Positions 1 to 9,934 of a stretch of DNA of 64,000 nt are shown here, piece by piece. The translations under genes and the position numbers were made by a program. The notes beneath the pieces are model-generated. The model was given only the letters and a program-made list of their open reading frames with translations, made no database searches and had not been told where the DNA came from. Each line of letters starts with the position of its first letter. Position 1 is the stretch's first letter. The stretch covers positions 1-64,000 of the forward strand of contig NZ_JAMLDX010000015.1 in NCBI RefSeq assembly GCF_024211275.1, written 5' to 3'. This DNA comes from Sphingomonas tagetis (lineage in GTDB: Bacteria; Pseudomonadota; Alphaproteobacteria; Sphingomonadales; Sphingomonadaceae).

Positions 1-119
1 ACGTACGGCCTTGTGAGACCCGATACAGCACCACCGACCCTCAGGCCGGCGAGTGCGGACAGATCCTTGAGACCCTCAAGGGACAACCGCCAAGCGGATG
101 CAAATTACAGATCCTGACC
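1..119. other. Non-coding left edge
   Basis: I see no convincing gene here. The stretch ends within a base or two of the stop codon of the crotonase gene, and AGATCC occurs twice (71-76 and 108-113). It could be the edge of an insertion sequence abutting the gene, but only one end is visible, so this is a guess. Confidence 0.2.
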
Positions 120-929
120 CTAGCGATGGGTCGTCTCGGAGTCGAAGACAGGCTGCCGCTTTTCGACAAAGGCCGCCACGCCCTCCTGACCATGGGCCGA
201 CATGATGTTGTTCGCGATCCGTCGCGCCTCGTGCTCCAGATGGACTTCCACACTCTCGCCATAGCTGCCCAGCAGAAGGTCGCGGGTAGCGGCAAAGGCG
301 CCGGTCGGACCATGCGCCAGGCGCGTCGCCCCGTCCAAGGCCACTTGCATGAGCGATGCATCATCGACGACCTGCGTCACGAGGCCGATTTCGACTGCCT
401 CGCGCGCCGAGACCTTCTGGTTTTCGAAAATCAATGCCTGCGCGCGCCTTAGACCGACCAGACGCGGCAACAGCCAGCTCGCGCCCCCGTCGGGGCTCAG
501 TCCGATCCGCGTATATGCCATCGTGAAGTTAGCTGCCTGTCCGGCGATCACGATGTCACCCATCATTGCCAGGCTCATGCCCGCACCGGCAGCGGGGGCA
601 TGCACCGCAACCACGAGCGGCTTGTCCATCCGCAGCAGACGGGACACCGCCGCGTGAAGGAAAGCGATCTCTTCGAGAATAAGCGTCCCCACTGAATCGC
701 CTGCATTGGCGAAGGCCATGACATCACCCCCGACGCAGAACATCGGCCCGTCCGCTCGAAGCAGCACGGCCCCGATCGCCTGATCCTGATCGCATGCGAT
801 CGCCGCCAGCAGCAGGTCGCGGGCCATCGCCAGATTGATGGCATTGCCGACGTCCGGGCGGTTTAAAGACAGGACGGCGACGGCACCCTCGCGTTCCAGC
901 CGCAATGTGTCAAACTTCGGAAAGCTCAT
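120..929 (-). CDS. Enoyl-CoA hydratase/isomerase, PaaG-like
   Basis: A 269-residue crotonase-fold protein, expected to hydrate or isomerise an enoyl-CoA thioester in the cytoplasm. The CoA/oxyanion segments are visible: GGDVMAF near residue 62 and AGAGMSLAMMGDI near residue 100. The stretch GLSPDGGASWLLPRLVG resembles the PaaG branch (ring-opening isomerase), which has Asp instead of the second hydratase Glu. The ATG at 929 starts the protein at the family N-terminus (MSFPKFDTLRLE); the longer open frame upstream is out of family. It is the last gene of a minus-strand acyl-CoA cluster, after a broken paralogue. The substrate is unknown. Confidence 0.88.
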   Translation of the reverse strand: MSFPKFDTLRLEREGAVAVLSLNRPDVGNAINLAMARDLLLAAIACDQDQAIGAVLLRADGPMFCVGGDVMAFANAGDSVGTLILEEIAFLHAAVSRLLRMDKPLVVAVHAPAAGAGMSLAMMGDIVIAGQAANFTMAYTRIGLSPDGGASWLLPRLVGLRRAQALIFENQKVSAREAVEIGLVTQVVDDASLMQVALDGATRLAHGPTGAFAATRDLLLGSYGESVEVHLEHEARRIANNIMSAHGQEGVAAFVEKRQPVFDSETTHR

Positions 930-1053
930 CGTACGGTGCCTCACTGTTTTTTGGTCCTGATTGCGTGCCGACGGATCGATCCGAATGCGCTGCCCGCCGC
1001 GCAGCCACCGGCTCCCGTCGAACGCGGCATGGGAAGCTGTGACGCTGCGAACG

Positions 1054-1821
1054 TCACCGCCCTTTCCAGTTGGGCGCGCGCTTTTCGATGAAGGCTCGTG
1101 GACCCTCCGCAAAATCCTCGGTTTGCAGGATGCGGTCCTGCGCCTTGAGCCCGAGCATGAACAATGCCTCGTCGGCCATGCCGAAGGCGCGTCGCGCGAC
1201 GCCAAGGCTCTCGCGCACTGCGATTGGTGCTTTCCCCGCGATCTTCACCGCCAACTCGATCGCTCCTTCGACAGCTTTGCCCGACCGCGTCACGCCGTTG
1301 ACCATGTTCCGCCGCGCGCTGCGCGCTCAGCCGGTCTCCGGTCGCCAGTAATTCCATCGCGATCGCGCGCGGCATGGCCGGGACAAGACGGTACACTCCG
1401 CCGGCAGCGGCGATCAGGCCACGCATCACTTCGGGCAGCGCGAAGACCGAATTTTCCCACGCGACAATCATGTCACAGCTCAGCGCGATTTCGCAGCCGC
1501 CGGCCATCGCGTAACAATCCACCGCCGCGATCCATACTTTGCGCCGGTGATGCTGTACGGAGCCTGCGAACTGGCCGTCGCGGGTGAACAGATCCTGCAT
1601 GCGACCAGCCGCAACTTCCTTAAGGTCGGCCCCGGCGCAAAAGGCGACGCCCCCTCGCCGGCCAACACGGCACTCCAGATATGCGGGTCGAGTTCGATCT
1701 GCTTGACCGCGGCATCCAACGCGCGGGCGACAGCCCCATCAACCGCGTTACACGCCGCTGGGCGGCGGATGGTGATCAGCGCTACATGCGGCGCGGCAAT
1801 TTCGACGGTGACGACGTTCAT
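1054..1821 (-). pseudogene. Enoyl-CoA hydratase pseudogene, two frameshifts
   Basis: A second crotonase in three reading frames. The N-terminal part (MNVVTVEIAAPHVALITIRRP, start 1821) runs to about 1640, where a missing base breaks the expected AFCAGADLKE motif. The middle part, with AGGCEIALSCDMIVA, continues in another frame to about 1310. A second missing base there separates the C-terminal part (VNGVTRSGKAVEGA to the stop at 1054). All three pieces join collinearly into one full-length enoyl-CoA hydratase, so this is a decayed gene (or carries sequencing errors) rather than separate ORFs. It lies between an intact paralogue and an SDR. Confidence 0.85.
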
Positions 1822-1949
1822 GGGTTGTACCCTTTGCTCAGAAAATTTCGGATGCGCTCGCGATGCCCAAGGCCACGCGCGTGGCGCGCTCGACGGCATG
1901 GCCGGCACGGATCGCGGGTTGTGCGTTGCGGCCCGGCCCGGTTCGAGCA

Positions 1950-2792
1950 TCACGGAATGGCGTTACCATCGGCGGCAACGAAGATGTCGATCTCGAGATC
2001 GGAAAGCGGATCGTAGCGATAGCTGCCGAAGTCGGTGACGCCCTCCTCGCGCAGCACGTCGTCATCCAGCACGAAGTTGCCGGTATAGGCCTTGGCATCG
2101 CGCAGGAAAATCGCGTGGGCAGCGTCAGCCATGACCTCCGGCCGGCGCGATCGCCGCATCAGCGCTTCACCACCGAGGGCGAACTCGACTGCGGCGGTCG
2201 CCACCGTCGTACGCGGCCACAGCGCGTTGAACGCGATCCCGGCGTCGCGAAATTCCTCGGCCATACCGTACATCACCATCGACATGCCGTATTTGCTGAG
2301 CGTGTAGGGCAGATGCTGCGCGAACCAGTCGGCGCGCATCGTCAGCGGAGGCGACAGCGACAGGACATGCGGGTTGGCGGCCCGGCGAAGATGCGGCACG
2401 CATGTCCGCGATACCAGAAACGTCCCGCGCATGTTGATCTGCTGGATCAGGTCGAAGCGCTTGACCTCGATATCTTCGGTCGTCGCCAAGTTGATTGCCG
2501 AGGCATTGTTCACACAGATATCGATTCCGCCGAAATGCTGCGCCGCCTGTGCCACCGCGGCCTCGATCGCGTCGATGTCGCGCACATTCAACAGCAGCGG
2601 GAGCGCCTTGCCGCCCGCTGCCTCGATCGTTTCGGCGGCAGTGTAGATCGTACCTGGGAGTTTGGGATGCGGATCTGCGGTCTTCGCCGCGATCACGACG
2701 TTCGCGCCATCGCGTGCCACGCGTTCAGCGATGGCAAGTCCGATGCCGCGACTGCCGCCGGTGATGAAAACCGTCTTACCCGTGAGCATCAT
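1950..2792 (-). CDS. SDR family oxidoreductase, HSDL2/AtuG-like
   Basis: A 280-residue short-chain dehydrogenase. TGGSRGIG (residues 11-18) is the Rossmann cofactor loop, NNAS the structural Asn motif, and YTLSKYG the catalytic Tyr/Lys. The sequence ISKGlike middle (AADPHPKLPGTI) and the long C-terminal segment resemble the hydroxysteroid-dehydrogenase-like 2 and terpenoid (citronellol) catabolism branch rather than FabG. The active-site Ser region reads LSLSPP, a known variant in that branch. It is expected to oxidise a hydroxyl or hydroxyacyl intermediate. It sits between acyl-CoA dehydrogenase and crotonase genes on the same strand, which fits beta-oxidation of a branched or cyclic compound. 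Confidence 0.85.
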   Translation of the reverse strand: MMLTGKTVFITGGSRGIGLAIAERVARDGANVVIAAKTADPHPKLPGTIYTAAETIEAAGGKALPLLLNVRDIDAIEAAVAQAAQHFGGIDICVNNASAINLATTEDIEVKRFDLIQQINMRGTFLVSRTCVPHLRRAANPHVLSLSPPLTMRADWFAQHLPYTLSKYGMSMVMYGMAEEFRDAGIAFNALWPRTTVATAAVEFALGGEALMRRSRRPEVMADAAHAIFLRDAKAYTGNFVLDDDVLREEGVTDFGSYRYDPLSDLEIDIFVAADGNAIP

Positions 2793-2808
2793 CGCTCCCT
2801 CCCCATCG

Positions 2809-3947
2809 TTAGAATTCGTCGCTCGGTGCCTCGAGCACCAGCGTCGAGCCGGTCAGCACCGCCCCCAGCCACACCGCCACCTGCGGCAGCTCCACCTCCG
2901 CGAAATAGCGACAGGCGCCAATGCGGCCATCAAGGAACGATCGCTCGAAAAGCGCATCGCCAGCAGCGGCGAGCGCCTCGGCCGCCAACGCCTGATCAAG
3001 CCAGAGCCACCTGACGACAAGATGCCCAAATGCCGTCAGCACCGTGGTGCCATGCGCCTGCGCCTTGCGTTCGTCAGCTTCGGCAAGCAGCATCGCGACG
3101 GCCCGCTCGAACAGATGCAACTGCCGCTGAACCCCGTCCGCGACCTGCCCAAGCTGCGATCGAGAATTCGTCCGACCAATGGTCTCGCGGATGTCCGAGG
3201 CGAGACGCGCAAAGGCAGCCCCTCGGTCGCTCCGCAATTTGCGGCTGACCAGATCGATACCCTGGATGCCGGTCGTACCTTCATAGATCGGGTTCAGGCG
3301 ATTGTCCCGATAGAGCTGCTCAATCTCGAAATCGCGTGTGTATCCAGCGCCGCCATGGATCTGCAGCGCCAGATGGAGCGAATGCTGCGCCCATTCCCAT
3401 GGCCAGGTCTTGGTCGCCGGGGTCAGCAGCGCGAGCAGAGCGGAGGCCGCCTCACGCGCCTCGGCCGTTTCCGCCGTATTCTCGTCGTCAAGCAACCGCG
3501 CCGAGAACATTACCAGCCCCAGCGCACCTTGCGCGATCGCCTTCTGGGCGATCAGCATCCGGCGCACATCGGCATGCTCGATGATCGGCCGCTGCCCACC
3601 ACCCGTCACGCCCGCCGGTCGCCCTTGCGTACGTTCGAGCGCATAATCGCGCGACATGATATAGCCTCGGTTGGCCAGCATCGCGGCGGCCAGACCAACC
3701 GAAATCCGCACTTCGTTCATCATCTGGAACATCTGCGGCAGTCCCTGCACTGCCGCGCCAGGTCGGAGGCGCTAAGATGGGTCGCGAACTCGGCTTTGCC
3801 GATCTGCGCCGTCAGCTCGACGACCACGTCGACCACCTGCCGGTCACGCTGGGGAAATTGCGGCCGTGAAAGCAATCCGTCGAGATCGAGCCAATCAAAC
3901 AGGATATTGATGTCGCGCTTGTCGATAACCATCCTGAGATCCGTCAT
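2809..3947 (-). pseudogene. Acyl-CoA dehydrogenase pseudogene, internal deletion
   Basis: The N-terminal about 65 residues (MTDLRMVIDKRDINILFDW to ATHLSASDL) and the C-terminal about 310 residues (GLPQMFQMMNEVRISVGLAAAM to the end) belong to the long, about 600-residue acyl-CoA dehydrogenase family with an extra C-terminal domain. They meet near 3745-3780 in different frames, and about 200 residues are missing, including the acyl-CoA dehydrogenase middle beta domain. The remaining C-terminal frame keeps QIHGGAGYTRDFEIEQLYRD and is open to 2809. The product cannot be a working flavoenzyme. This is deletion plus frameshift, not a simple start misannotation. Confidence 0.85.
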
Positions 3948-3989
3948 TATCGTCATACGTTTTTGCACGACGATCCGTCAGGGTCAAGC

Positions 3990-4879
3990 GTCTCGGGTAC
4001 GCGCAGCGCCCTTCGCTGGATCGTGCGGTCACGGTCTTGGGAGGTCGGACAAGATCTCGACCTGTCGCGGCACCTTGTATCCGGCCAGCTCGCCCCGGCA
4101 GTGCTCGATCAGAGGGCGCGGTTCGAGCGTCGCGCCGGGCTTCAGCGAGACGAAAGTCTTGGCCGACTCTCCTCGATACGCGTCGGCAACCCCACGACAG
4201 CCGCTTCGCGGATCGCAGGATGCCGATAGATGGCGTCCTCTACCGACAAGGTAGAATCAGCCATTCTCGTCTTGGAAGGCGACGTCGCCGCTGTGCATCC
4301 AGCCGTCGCGGAGCGTAGCGGCCGTCTCCTCCGGCTTGCGCCAATAGCCGACGCAGATCTGAGGGCGGCGCATCACCAGTTCGCCCGTCTCGCGGTGCGG
4401 CAGCTCTTCCCCGTCGTCGCCGACGACCTTGGCCTCGGTATTGCGCATGACGATACCGATCGACAATGCGCCCGATTTCGGATCGATCGGGCTGTCGTGT
4501 TGACACAGCAAAGCGGAGGGCTCATAATCCCCGAAAACGCGCGCGAGTTCGCCCCGCCGACACATGGGATTGCCGGGCAGCGGAATGACACCAACCTTCT
4601 AGGTCGCAACCATCCTCATCACGAACTGCGGCACGTTCTGGAGCACCAGGCCGACGCGGTCTCCGCGTCCCACCCCGCGCGCCGCGAGCTAGACCGCTAA
4701 TGCATCGCTGGCTCGATCCAGCTCGTCATAGGTCACCGCGCCATCGAAATAGAGCAACGCCGGATGCGGGCCACGCGCATGCGCCGCAGCGCGGAACGTG
4801 CTCAGCACGTCGGTGATTCCTGTTGCGGCGCGGACGTGGTGGCCACGCCTGCCTTCACGATGCGGGTCGTCGAGTTCAT
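3990..4879 (-). pseudogene. Acyl-CoA synthetase pseudogene, stops and deletion
   Basis: Remnant of an AMP-forming acyl-CoA ligase. The N-terminus (from ATG 4879; LLYFDGAVTYDELDRASDAL) hits in-frame stops near 4692 and 4600. The sequence then jumps from an early segment (GELARVFGDYEPSALL) straight to the late A8 region (TGELVMRRPQICVGYWRKPEETAATLRDGWMHSGD), losing the P-loop and about half of the adenylation domain. The C-terminal domain (AYRGESAKTFVSLKPG, GYKVPRQVEIL) is split by further frameshifts. The start overlaps the stop of the phosphotransferase gene (ATGA), so it was once translationally coupled to it. The 3' limit is approximate. Confidence 0.82.
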
Positions 4880-6009
4880 GCCCGTCCGTTCTCCCGGTCT
4901 TGTCTAACGGCCAGTTGCGACTCGGATGGCGGATCGCCCTGGGCGATGCGCCATCCGATCTCGGCCAGAGGGTGCGACTTGGCCCCGACGACGCCGGCAT
5001 CCACCGCACTCGCCTGCCCGTCCTGTGCCCGTTTCCACACGCCCTGCAGGATCGCGCCCACGCGGAACAGGCTGAAGGCGAGGTAGAAGTTCCAGTGGTC
5101 GATGCGGTCGAGACCCGTCCGCTCGCAATAGCGGCCGACATACTCGTCCTCCTGAGGAATACCGAGCGCCGGCCGATCAAGATCGTCGAAACCGCGAAAG
5201 AGGTCCGCCCCAACCCGCCACGCCATCGCATGATACGCAAAATCGGCCAGCGGATCGCCGATCGTCGATAGTTCCCAATCAAGCAGCGCGATGACGCGCG
5301 GCTCGGTCGGATGAAAGATCATGTTGTCCAGCCGCAGATCGCCGTGAAAGATGCGCGGCAGTTGATCCGACGGCAGATGTTGCGGCAGCCATTCGATCAG
5401 CCGTTCCATCGCCTCGCACCGCTCGCCCTCGCTGGCACGATATTGGCGCGTCCACAGCTGGACCTGTCGCTCCAAGAAGCGCTCCGGACGACCATAGTCG
5501 GACAGGCCGATCTGTGTCGGGTCCGCACTGTGCAGACTCGCGACGGCGGCGTTCATCGCGTCGAAGATCGCGGCGCGCTCGCCGGCGTCCAGTCCGGGCA
5601 GCCGCTGGTCGTAGAAGATTCGCCCTTCGACAAAATCCATCACATAGAAGGCGGCACCCAGCAGCGTGACGTTTTCGCACAGGCAATGGACGCGCGGCAC
5701 GGGCACGCCGCTGTCGCGCAGTGCGTCGAGCACGCGGAACTCGCGTTCGATCGCATGTGCCTTGGGCAACAACGGCCCGAACGGCTTGCGGCGAAGCACA
5801 TAGTCGCCCGATGCCGCCCGCAGGCGGTAGGTCGGATTGGACTGCCCGAAGCCGAATTTGTGGAGCGTGCCGGGGCCTTCATAGCCAGCAACATGGGTCG
5901 CCAACCATTGCTCGACCGCTGCCGGCAGCGCTTCGCCATGCTCAACGTCGTCGCTTTTGGCCTTGATCGCCACTCGCCTCTCCATCCGCTGACCGGCAAC
6001 GGCCGTCAC
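4876..6009 (-). CDS. Phosphotransferase family protein (APH/ACAD10-like)
   Basis: A 377-residue protein of the aminoglycoside-phosphotransferase/choline-kinase fold, of the type found beside acyl-CoA dehydrogenases (N-terminal kinase-like domain of ACAD10/11). Visible motifs are [10 protein letters not shown] (nucleotide loop), the catalytic [12 protein letters not shown] and the metal-binding [18 protein letters not shown]. In ACAD10/11-type systems the kinase phosphorylates a hydroxyacyl-CoA before elimination, so a role in catabolism of 4-hydroxy or branched acids is plausible. The GTG at 6009 is chosen because AAGGGGAAGG lies directly upstream; ATG 5985 is an alternative. It is divergent from the acyl-CoA dehydrogenase at 6083 and overlaps the dead ligase gene downstream. 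Confidence 0.87.
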   Translation of the reverse strand: MTAVAGQRMERRVAIKAKSDDVEHGEALPAAVEQWLATHVAGYEGPGTLHKFGFGQSNPTYRLRAASGDYVLRRKPFGPLLPKAHAIEREFRVLDALRDSGVPVPRVHCLCENVTLLGAAFYVMDFVEGRIFYDQRLPGLDAGERAAIFDAMNAAVASLHSADPTQIGLSDYGRPERFLERQVQLWTRQYRASEGERCEAMERLIEWLPQHLPSDQLPRIFHGDLRLDNMIFHPTEPRVIALLDWELSTIGDPLADFAYHAMAWRVGADLFRGFDDLDRPALGIPQEDEYVGRYCERTGLDRIDHWNFYLAFSLFRVGAILQGVWKRAQDGQASAVDAGVVGAKSHPLAEIGWRIAQGDPPSESQLAVRQDRENGRA

Positions 6010-6082
6010 GCCTTCCCCTTTTAGCTTGTTTCTTTCGTACGATATAGTAGGACGATCTTCAAGAAGATTTGGGAGCGGATGG

Positions 6083-7393
6083 GTGATCGAACCAAGCGCG
6101 CGGAGCAGTGAACTGGCCGAACGCCTGAAGGCGTTCATGTCCGAACACATCTATCCGAATGAACGCCGCTATTATCTTGAGGCCGAGCGTCTGGGCCCAT
6201 GGGTGGTATATCCGATCGTCGAGGAGCTGAAGCCGAAGGCGCGCGCCTCCGGACTGTGGAACCTGTTCATGCCTATCCATGAGGATCCGGCCGGCCTGTC
6301 CAATGTCGATTACGCGCCGCTGTGCGAGATCATGGGCCGCAGTCTCTTCGCGCCGGAAGTGTTCAATTGCTCCGCCCCGGACACCGGTAATATGGAAACG
6401 ATCCTGCGCTACGGCACGACCGAACAGCGGGCGGCATGGCTGAAGCCATTGCTGGACGGCGAAATCCGGTCCGCCTTCGCGATGACCGAACCGGAAGCCG
6501 CATCGTCCGACGCGACCAATATCGGCAGCTCGATCGTCCGTGACGGCGACGAATATGTGATCAACGGCCGCAAATGGTACACCACCAACGCGACCAGCCC
6601 GGCGTGCAAGGTCATCATCTTCATGGGCAAGAACCAGCCCGAAGGTGACGATCCCTATCGCCGCCAGTCGATGATCCTGGTCCCGCGTGAAACCCCCGGC
6701 GTGCGCGTGATCCGCTCGCTTCCGGTCATGGGATTCTATGGCGTCCCCGATCGCGCGGCAGAGGTGGCGTTCGACAATGTCCGCATTCCGGCGACCAACA
6801 TGCTGCTGGGCGAGGGTCGCGGGTTCGAGATCGCGCAGGGCCGCCTCGGGCCGGGCCGCATCCATCACTGCATGCGGCTGATCGGCCTGTGCGAGCGCAT
6901 CTTGGAACGGATGTGCCGCCGCGCCGATCTGCGCACACCGTTCGGCAGGACGCTGGCCGATCAGACCATCACGCTGGAGCGTATCGCAGAGGCGCGCATC
7001 CTGATCGACCAGGCCCGCCTGCTGACGATGAAAGCAGCGTGGATGATGGACACCGTCGGCAACAAGGAAGCGCGCCGCGAGATCGCGATGGTCAAGGTCG
7101 CCGCGCCGTTGATGGCACAACAGGTGATCGACTGGGCGATCCAGATGTTCGGCGGCGGCGGCACCTGCAACGACCATCTGCTCACCGCCGCCTTCGCCAC
7201 CGCACGTCTGTTGCGGCTCGCCGACGGACCCGACGAGGTGCATCGCAACCAGATCGGCCGGCTCGAGATCAAGCGCTATCGCGGCGTCGATCCCGACCTG
7301 ACCGGCGGCCATGCCGATGTGCTGGCGCTTGACGAGGCGGACCGAATGGCGCGCGAAGGGCTGTGGCCGTGCCCCGAGGGCTTCAACGCGTGA
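6083..7393 (+). CDS. Acyl-CoA dehydrogenase
   Basis: A 436-residue FAD-dependent acyl-CoA dehydrogenase. It carries the flavin/substrate motif [16 protein letters not shown], the beta-domain [10 protein letters not shown], and the C-terminal helical segments [39 protein letters not shown]. This architecture is shared by the ACAD10/11 subgroup, matching the divergent phosphotransferase gene. The GTG start at 6083 ([15 protein letters not shown]) follows GGGAGCGGATG; an upstream in-frame ATG at 6026 would add residues with no family similarity. It is the first gene of a plus-strand run (ACAD, SDR, SDR, hydroxyacyl-CoA dehydrogenase), and its stop overlaps the GTG start of the next gene. Confidence 0.92.
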   Translation: MIEPSARSSELAERLKAFMSEHIYPNERRYYLEAERLGPWVVYPIVEELKPKARASGLWNLFMPIHEDPAGLSNVDYAPLCEIMGRSLFAPEVFNCSAPDTGNMETILRYGTTEQRAAWLKPLLDGEIRSAFAMTEPEAASSDATNIGSSIVRDGDEYVINGRKWYTTNATSPACKVIIFMGKNQPEGDDPYRRQSMILVPRETPGVRVIRSLPVMGFYGVPDRAAEVAFDNVRIPATNMLLGEGRGFEIAQGRLGPGRIHHCMRLIGLCERILERMCRRADLRTPFGRTLADQTITLERIAEARILIDQARLLTMKAAWMMDTVGNKEARREIAMVKVAAPLMAQQVIDWAIQMFGGGGTCNDHLLTAAFATARLLRLADGPDEVHRNQIGRLEIKRYRGVDPDLTGGHADVLALDEADRMAREGLWPCPEGFNA

Positions 7394-8166
7394 GCGGACG
7401 GCTGGCCGGCAAGAAAGCGATCGTCACGGGTGCAGCGCAAGGCCTTGGGGCCGCGACGGCACATGCCCTGGCGCGCGAAGGCGCGCGCGTGCTGCTCACC
7501 GACCTGAACGAGGATGGCGCGATCGCAACGGCTGCGGCAATCGATGCCGAACTTGGAGGCGGCACGGCCTATGCGGCCCGACATGACGTCGCGAGCGAGG
7601 CGGATTGGCAAGGCATGATCGCACTGGCCGGCGAGAAGCTGGGCGGCCTCTCCGTGCTGGTCAACAATGCCGGGATCGTGCTGACCGGCTCGATCGAGGA
7701 TTTCACGCTCGAACAATGGCGGCACGGCGGCGCGGTCAATGTCGATAGCGTCTTTCTGGGGACGAAGGCGGCGCTGCCGTTGATGCGCGAGCACCAGCCG
7801 GGATCGATCGTCAACCTTTCGTCGATTGCGGGTCTGATCGCCTCCCACAACTTCGCCAACTACAATGCGACCAAGGCGGCGGTCTGGCTGCTCAGCAAGT
7901 CGATCGCCCTGCATTGCGCGCGCGGCGGATGGGACATCCGCTGCAACTCAGTCCACCCGACCTTCATTAAGACGCCGATCCTCAACGATCTGGTCGGCGA
8001 CCGCGACGAGGCGACGGTGATAGCCAAGCTTGCCAAGCAAGTGCCGCTCGGTCGCCTGGGTGAAGCGGACGAGGTCGCGCATGCGGTCGTCTATCTGGCA
8101 TCCGACGAAAGTCGCTTCATGACCGGTGCCGAGCTCAAGCTCGACGGCGGCATTTCAGCAATGTGA
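7390..8166 (+). CDS. SDR family NAD(P)-dependent oxidoreductase
   Basis: A 258-residue classical SDR: cofactor motif TGAAQGLG (13-20), Asp in LLTDLN favouring NAD, NNAG, catalytic Ser in NLSSIAG and the Tyr/Lys pair in YNATKAA, with C-terminal [10 protein letters not shown]. The closest functional theme is a 3-beta/17-beta- or 3-alpha-hydroxysteroid-type or alicyclic alcohol dehydrogenase, but sequence alone does not fix the substrate. The GTG start overlaps the ACAD stop by four bases (GTGA), indicating translational coupling. An upstream in-frame ATG at 7363 lies inside the ACAD gene and is less likely. Confidence 0.9.
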   Translation: MSGRLAGKKAIVTGAAQGLGAATAHALAREGARVLLTDLNEDGAIATAAAIDAELGGGTAYAARHDVASEADWQGMIALAGEKLGGLSVLVNNAGIVLTGSIEDFTLEQWRHGGAVNVDSVFLGTKAALPLMREHQPGSIVNLSSIAGLIASHNFANYNATKAAVWLLSKSIALHCARGGWDIRCNSVHPTFIKTPILNDLVGDRDEATVIAKLAKQVPLGRLGEADEVAHAVVYLASDESRFMTGAELKLDGGISAM

Positions 8167-8176
8167 GGCAGCACCT

Positions 8177-8959
8177 ATGACGATTCCAATGTTCGATATT
8201 TCCGGTCGAGGCGCCATCGTGACCGGCTCTTCGCGCGGCATCGGCAAAGCGATCGCCGAAGCGCTGGCGGCACATGGGGCCAACGTCATCATCTCCTCCC
8301 GCAAGCAACCCGCTTGTGACCAAGTGGCCGCCGCGATCGACGCACGCGGCGCGGGCCGGGCTACGCCGATCGCCGCCAATGTCGGGACGAAAAGCGATCT
8401 GGAACGGTTGGTCGATCGCGCGCGGTCGGTGCTCGGCAGCATCGACATTCTGGTCTGCAACGCGGCTTCCAATCCGTATTATGGTCCGATGGCCGGGATC
8501 ACCGACGAGCAGTTTGAAAAGATCCTGCGCAACAACCTGCTGTCGAGTCATTGGCTGACGACGTTGGTCGCACCCGAAATGATCGACCGTGGCAGCGGCT
8601 CCATTATCCTTGTTTCTTCGATGGGTGGGATGCGAGGCTCGCCAACGATCGGCGCCTACAACATCTCGAAAGCTGCCGACTTCCAGCTCGCCCGCAATCT
8701 GGCGGTGGAATATGGGGCTAGCGGAGTGCGCGTGAACTGCATTGCGCCCGGCCTGATCAAGACCGACTTCGCCCGCGCACTTTGGGAGGATCCGGCCAAT
8801 CTCGCTCGGGCGCTCAGCGGTACGCCGTTGGCCCGGATCGGCGAACCCGACGAGATCGCCGGGGCTGCCATGTTCCTAGCGTCCGACGCCTCCCGCTACG
8901 TCACCGGCCAGACGATCATCGTCGATGGCGGCGCGACGGTGACCGTCGGCGGTGTGTGA
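8177..8959 (+). CDS. SDR family oxidoreductase
   Basis: A 260-residue classical SDR with TGSSRGIG (16-23), CNAA in place of NNAG, catalytic Ser in LVSSMGG, YNISKAAD as the Tyr/Lys motif, and a C-terminal TGQTIIVDGGATVTVGGV strand. The family mostly oxidises secondary alcohols of fatty acyl, alicyclic or steroid substrates; FabG-like proteins look similar, so the specificity is open. The ATG at 8177 follows GTGAGG and lies 10 bases after the previous stop. It is the third gene of the 6083-9923 operon and is followed by the frameshifted hydroxyacyl-CoA dehydrogenase. Confidence 0.9.
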   Translation: MTIPMFDISGRGAIVTGSSRGIGKAIAEALAAHGANVIISSRKQPACDQVAAAIDARGAGRATPIAANVGTKSDLERLVDRARSVLGSIDILVCNAASNPYYGPMAGITDEQFEKILRNNLLSSHWLTTLVAPEMIDRGSGSIILVSSMGGMRGSPTIGAYNISKAADFQLARNLAVEYGASGVRVNCIAPGLIKTDFARALWEDPANLARALSGTPLARIGEPDEIAGAAMFLASDASRYVTGQTIIVDGGATVTVGGV

Positions 8960-8983
8960 TTCTGATCGGACCGGAGACATGAA

Positions 8984-9923
8984 TTGAAAAATAAAATCGG
9001 TCTCGTCGGCGCGGGATTGATGGGTGCCGAGATCGCGCTCGTCTTTGCGTTCGCCGGTCACGACGTCCTGCTGAACGATCGCGACCAGGCCAGCCTCGAC
9101 CGCGCGCTGACCCGCCTGCGCACCTTGATGGAAAAGGGCGTGGGGCGCGGCTTCTATACCGCCGAGGGGGTCGATCCGACGCTGGCCCGCATCCGCACGA
9201 CCATCGACCTCACGGCCTTCGCCGACCGCGACATCGTGACCGAAGCGGTGTTCGAGACGATCGAGGTGAAATCAGCGGTGCTCAAGGCGCTCGACGGCAT
9301 CTGGGGGGCCGATTGCCTGATCGCATCGAATACCTCGACCATCCCCATCTCGACGCTGGCTGCGGAACTGTGGGTCGAGCGGCGTCCGCGCTTCATCAGC
9401 ACGCATTATTTCTCGCCGGTTTCCCGCATGAAGCTGGTCGAGGTCATTCCCGGCTTCGACGACCGATGCGACCACCGACGCGGCGATGGCAGTGATGACC
9501 GCGATCGGCAAGACGCCGATCCGCGTCAAGGATATCGCCGGTTTCGCCGTCAATCGCATGCTGCACATGTTCATCATCGAAGCGCTCAAACTGGTCGAGG
9601 AAGGCGTCGCCACGCCCGAGCATCTCGACACCGCCTGTCGCCTTGGCCTGGGTCATCCGATCGGCCCGTTCGCACTGATGGACGCGGTGACGTCGAACCT
9701 GTGCGTGCAGGCGCAGGAGATCATGCAGGAATCCTATAGCGAACGCTTCCGCCCGCCCCCGCTGCTCAAGCAGCGTGTGCGCGCCGGCTATGGCGGCGGC
9801 AAGGGCAAGCCGACACGCCCTGCCCCTGTCGGCATACCCTCCCGCATACGCGACACCGCCCGTAGGCGGCGATCTGCCGCGCATGCCTCAACGACATTGT
9901 CAGCGACGATCGCAGACGTTTAG
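8984..9923 (+). pseudogene. 3-Hydroxyacyl-CoA dehydrogenase, frameshifted
   Basis: The N-terminal half (TTG start at 8984) carries the NAD motif GLVGAGLMGAEIA and the catalytic-domain motif THYFSPVSRMKLVEVIPG. The frame breaks near 9463, just after PGFD. The C-terminal half continues in another frame from about 9470: AVMTAIGKTPIRVKDIAGFAVNRM, then a GLGHPIGPFALMD motif. The usual last segment after GYGGGKGK diverges into unrelated residues, so the 3' end may also be altered. Either a real inactivating frameshift or a sequencing error explains it. As the last catabolic gene of the operon it would have oxidised a 3-hydroxyacyl-CoA. Confidence 0.82.
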
Positions 9924-9934
9924 AAGTTGGATCC

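Noticed and set aside
2662-4254. 530-codon plus-strand open frame
   Set aside because: It lies opposite the acyl-CoA dehydrogenase and ligase remnants, has Arg/His-rich low-complexity composition, and no family resemblance; GC-rich shadow frame.
6055-6068. ATCTTCAAGAAGAT as a tenth site of the regulon palindrome
   Set aside because: The arms match, but the spacing is two bases shorter and the CC/GG core is missing; it lies 18 kb from the other sites. It may be an operator for a different regulator.
6059-7312. 417-codon minus-strand open frame
   Set aside because: It is entirely antisense to the well-supported acyl-CoA dehydrogenase; composition typical of a shadow frame.
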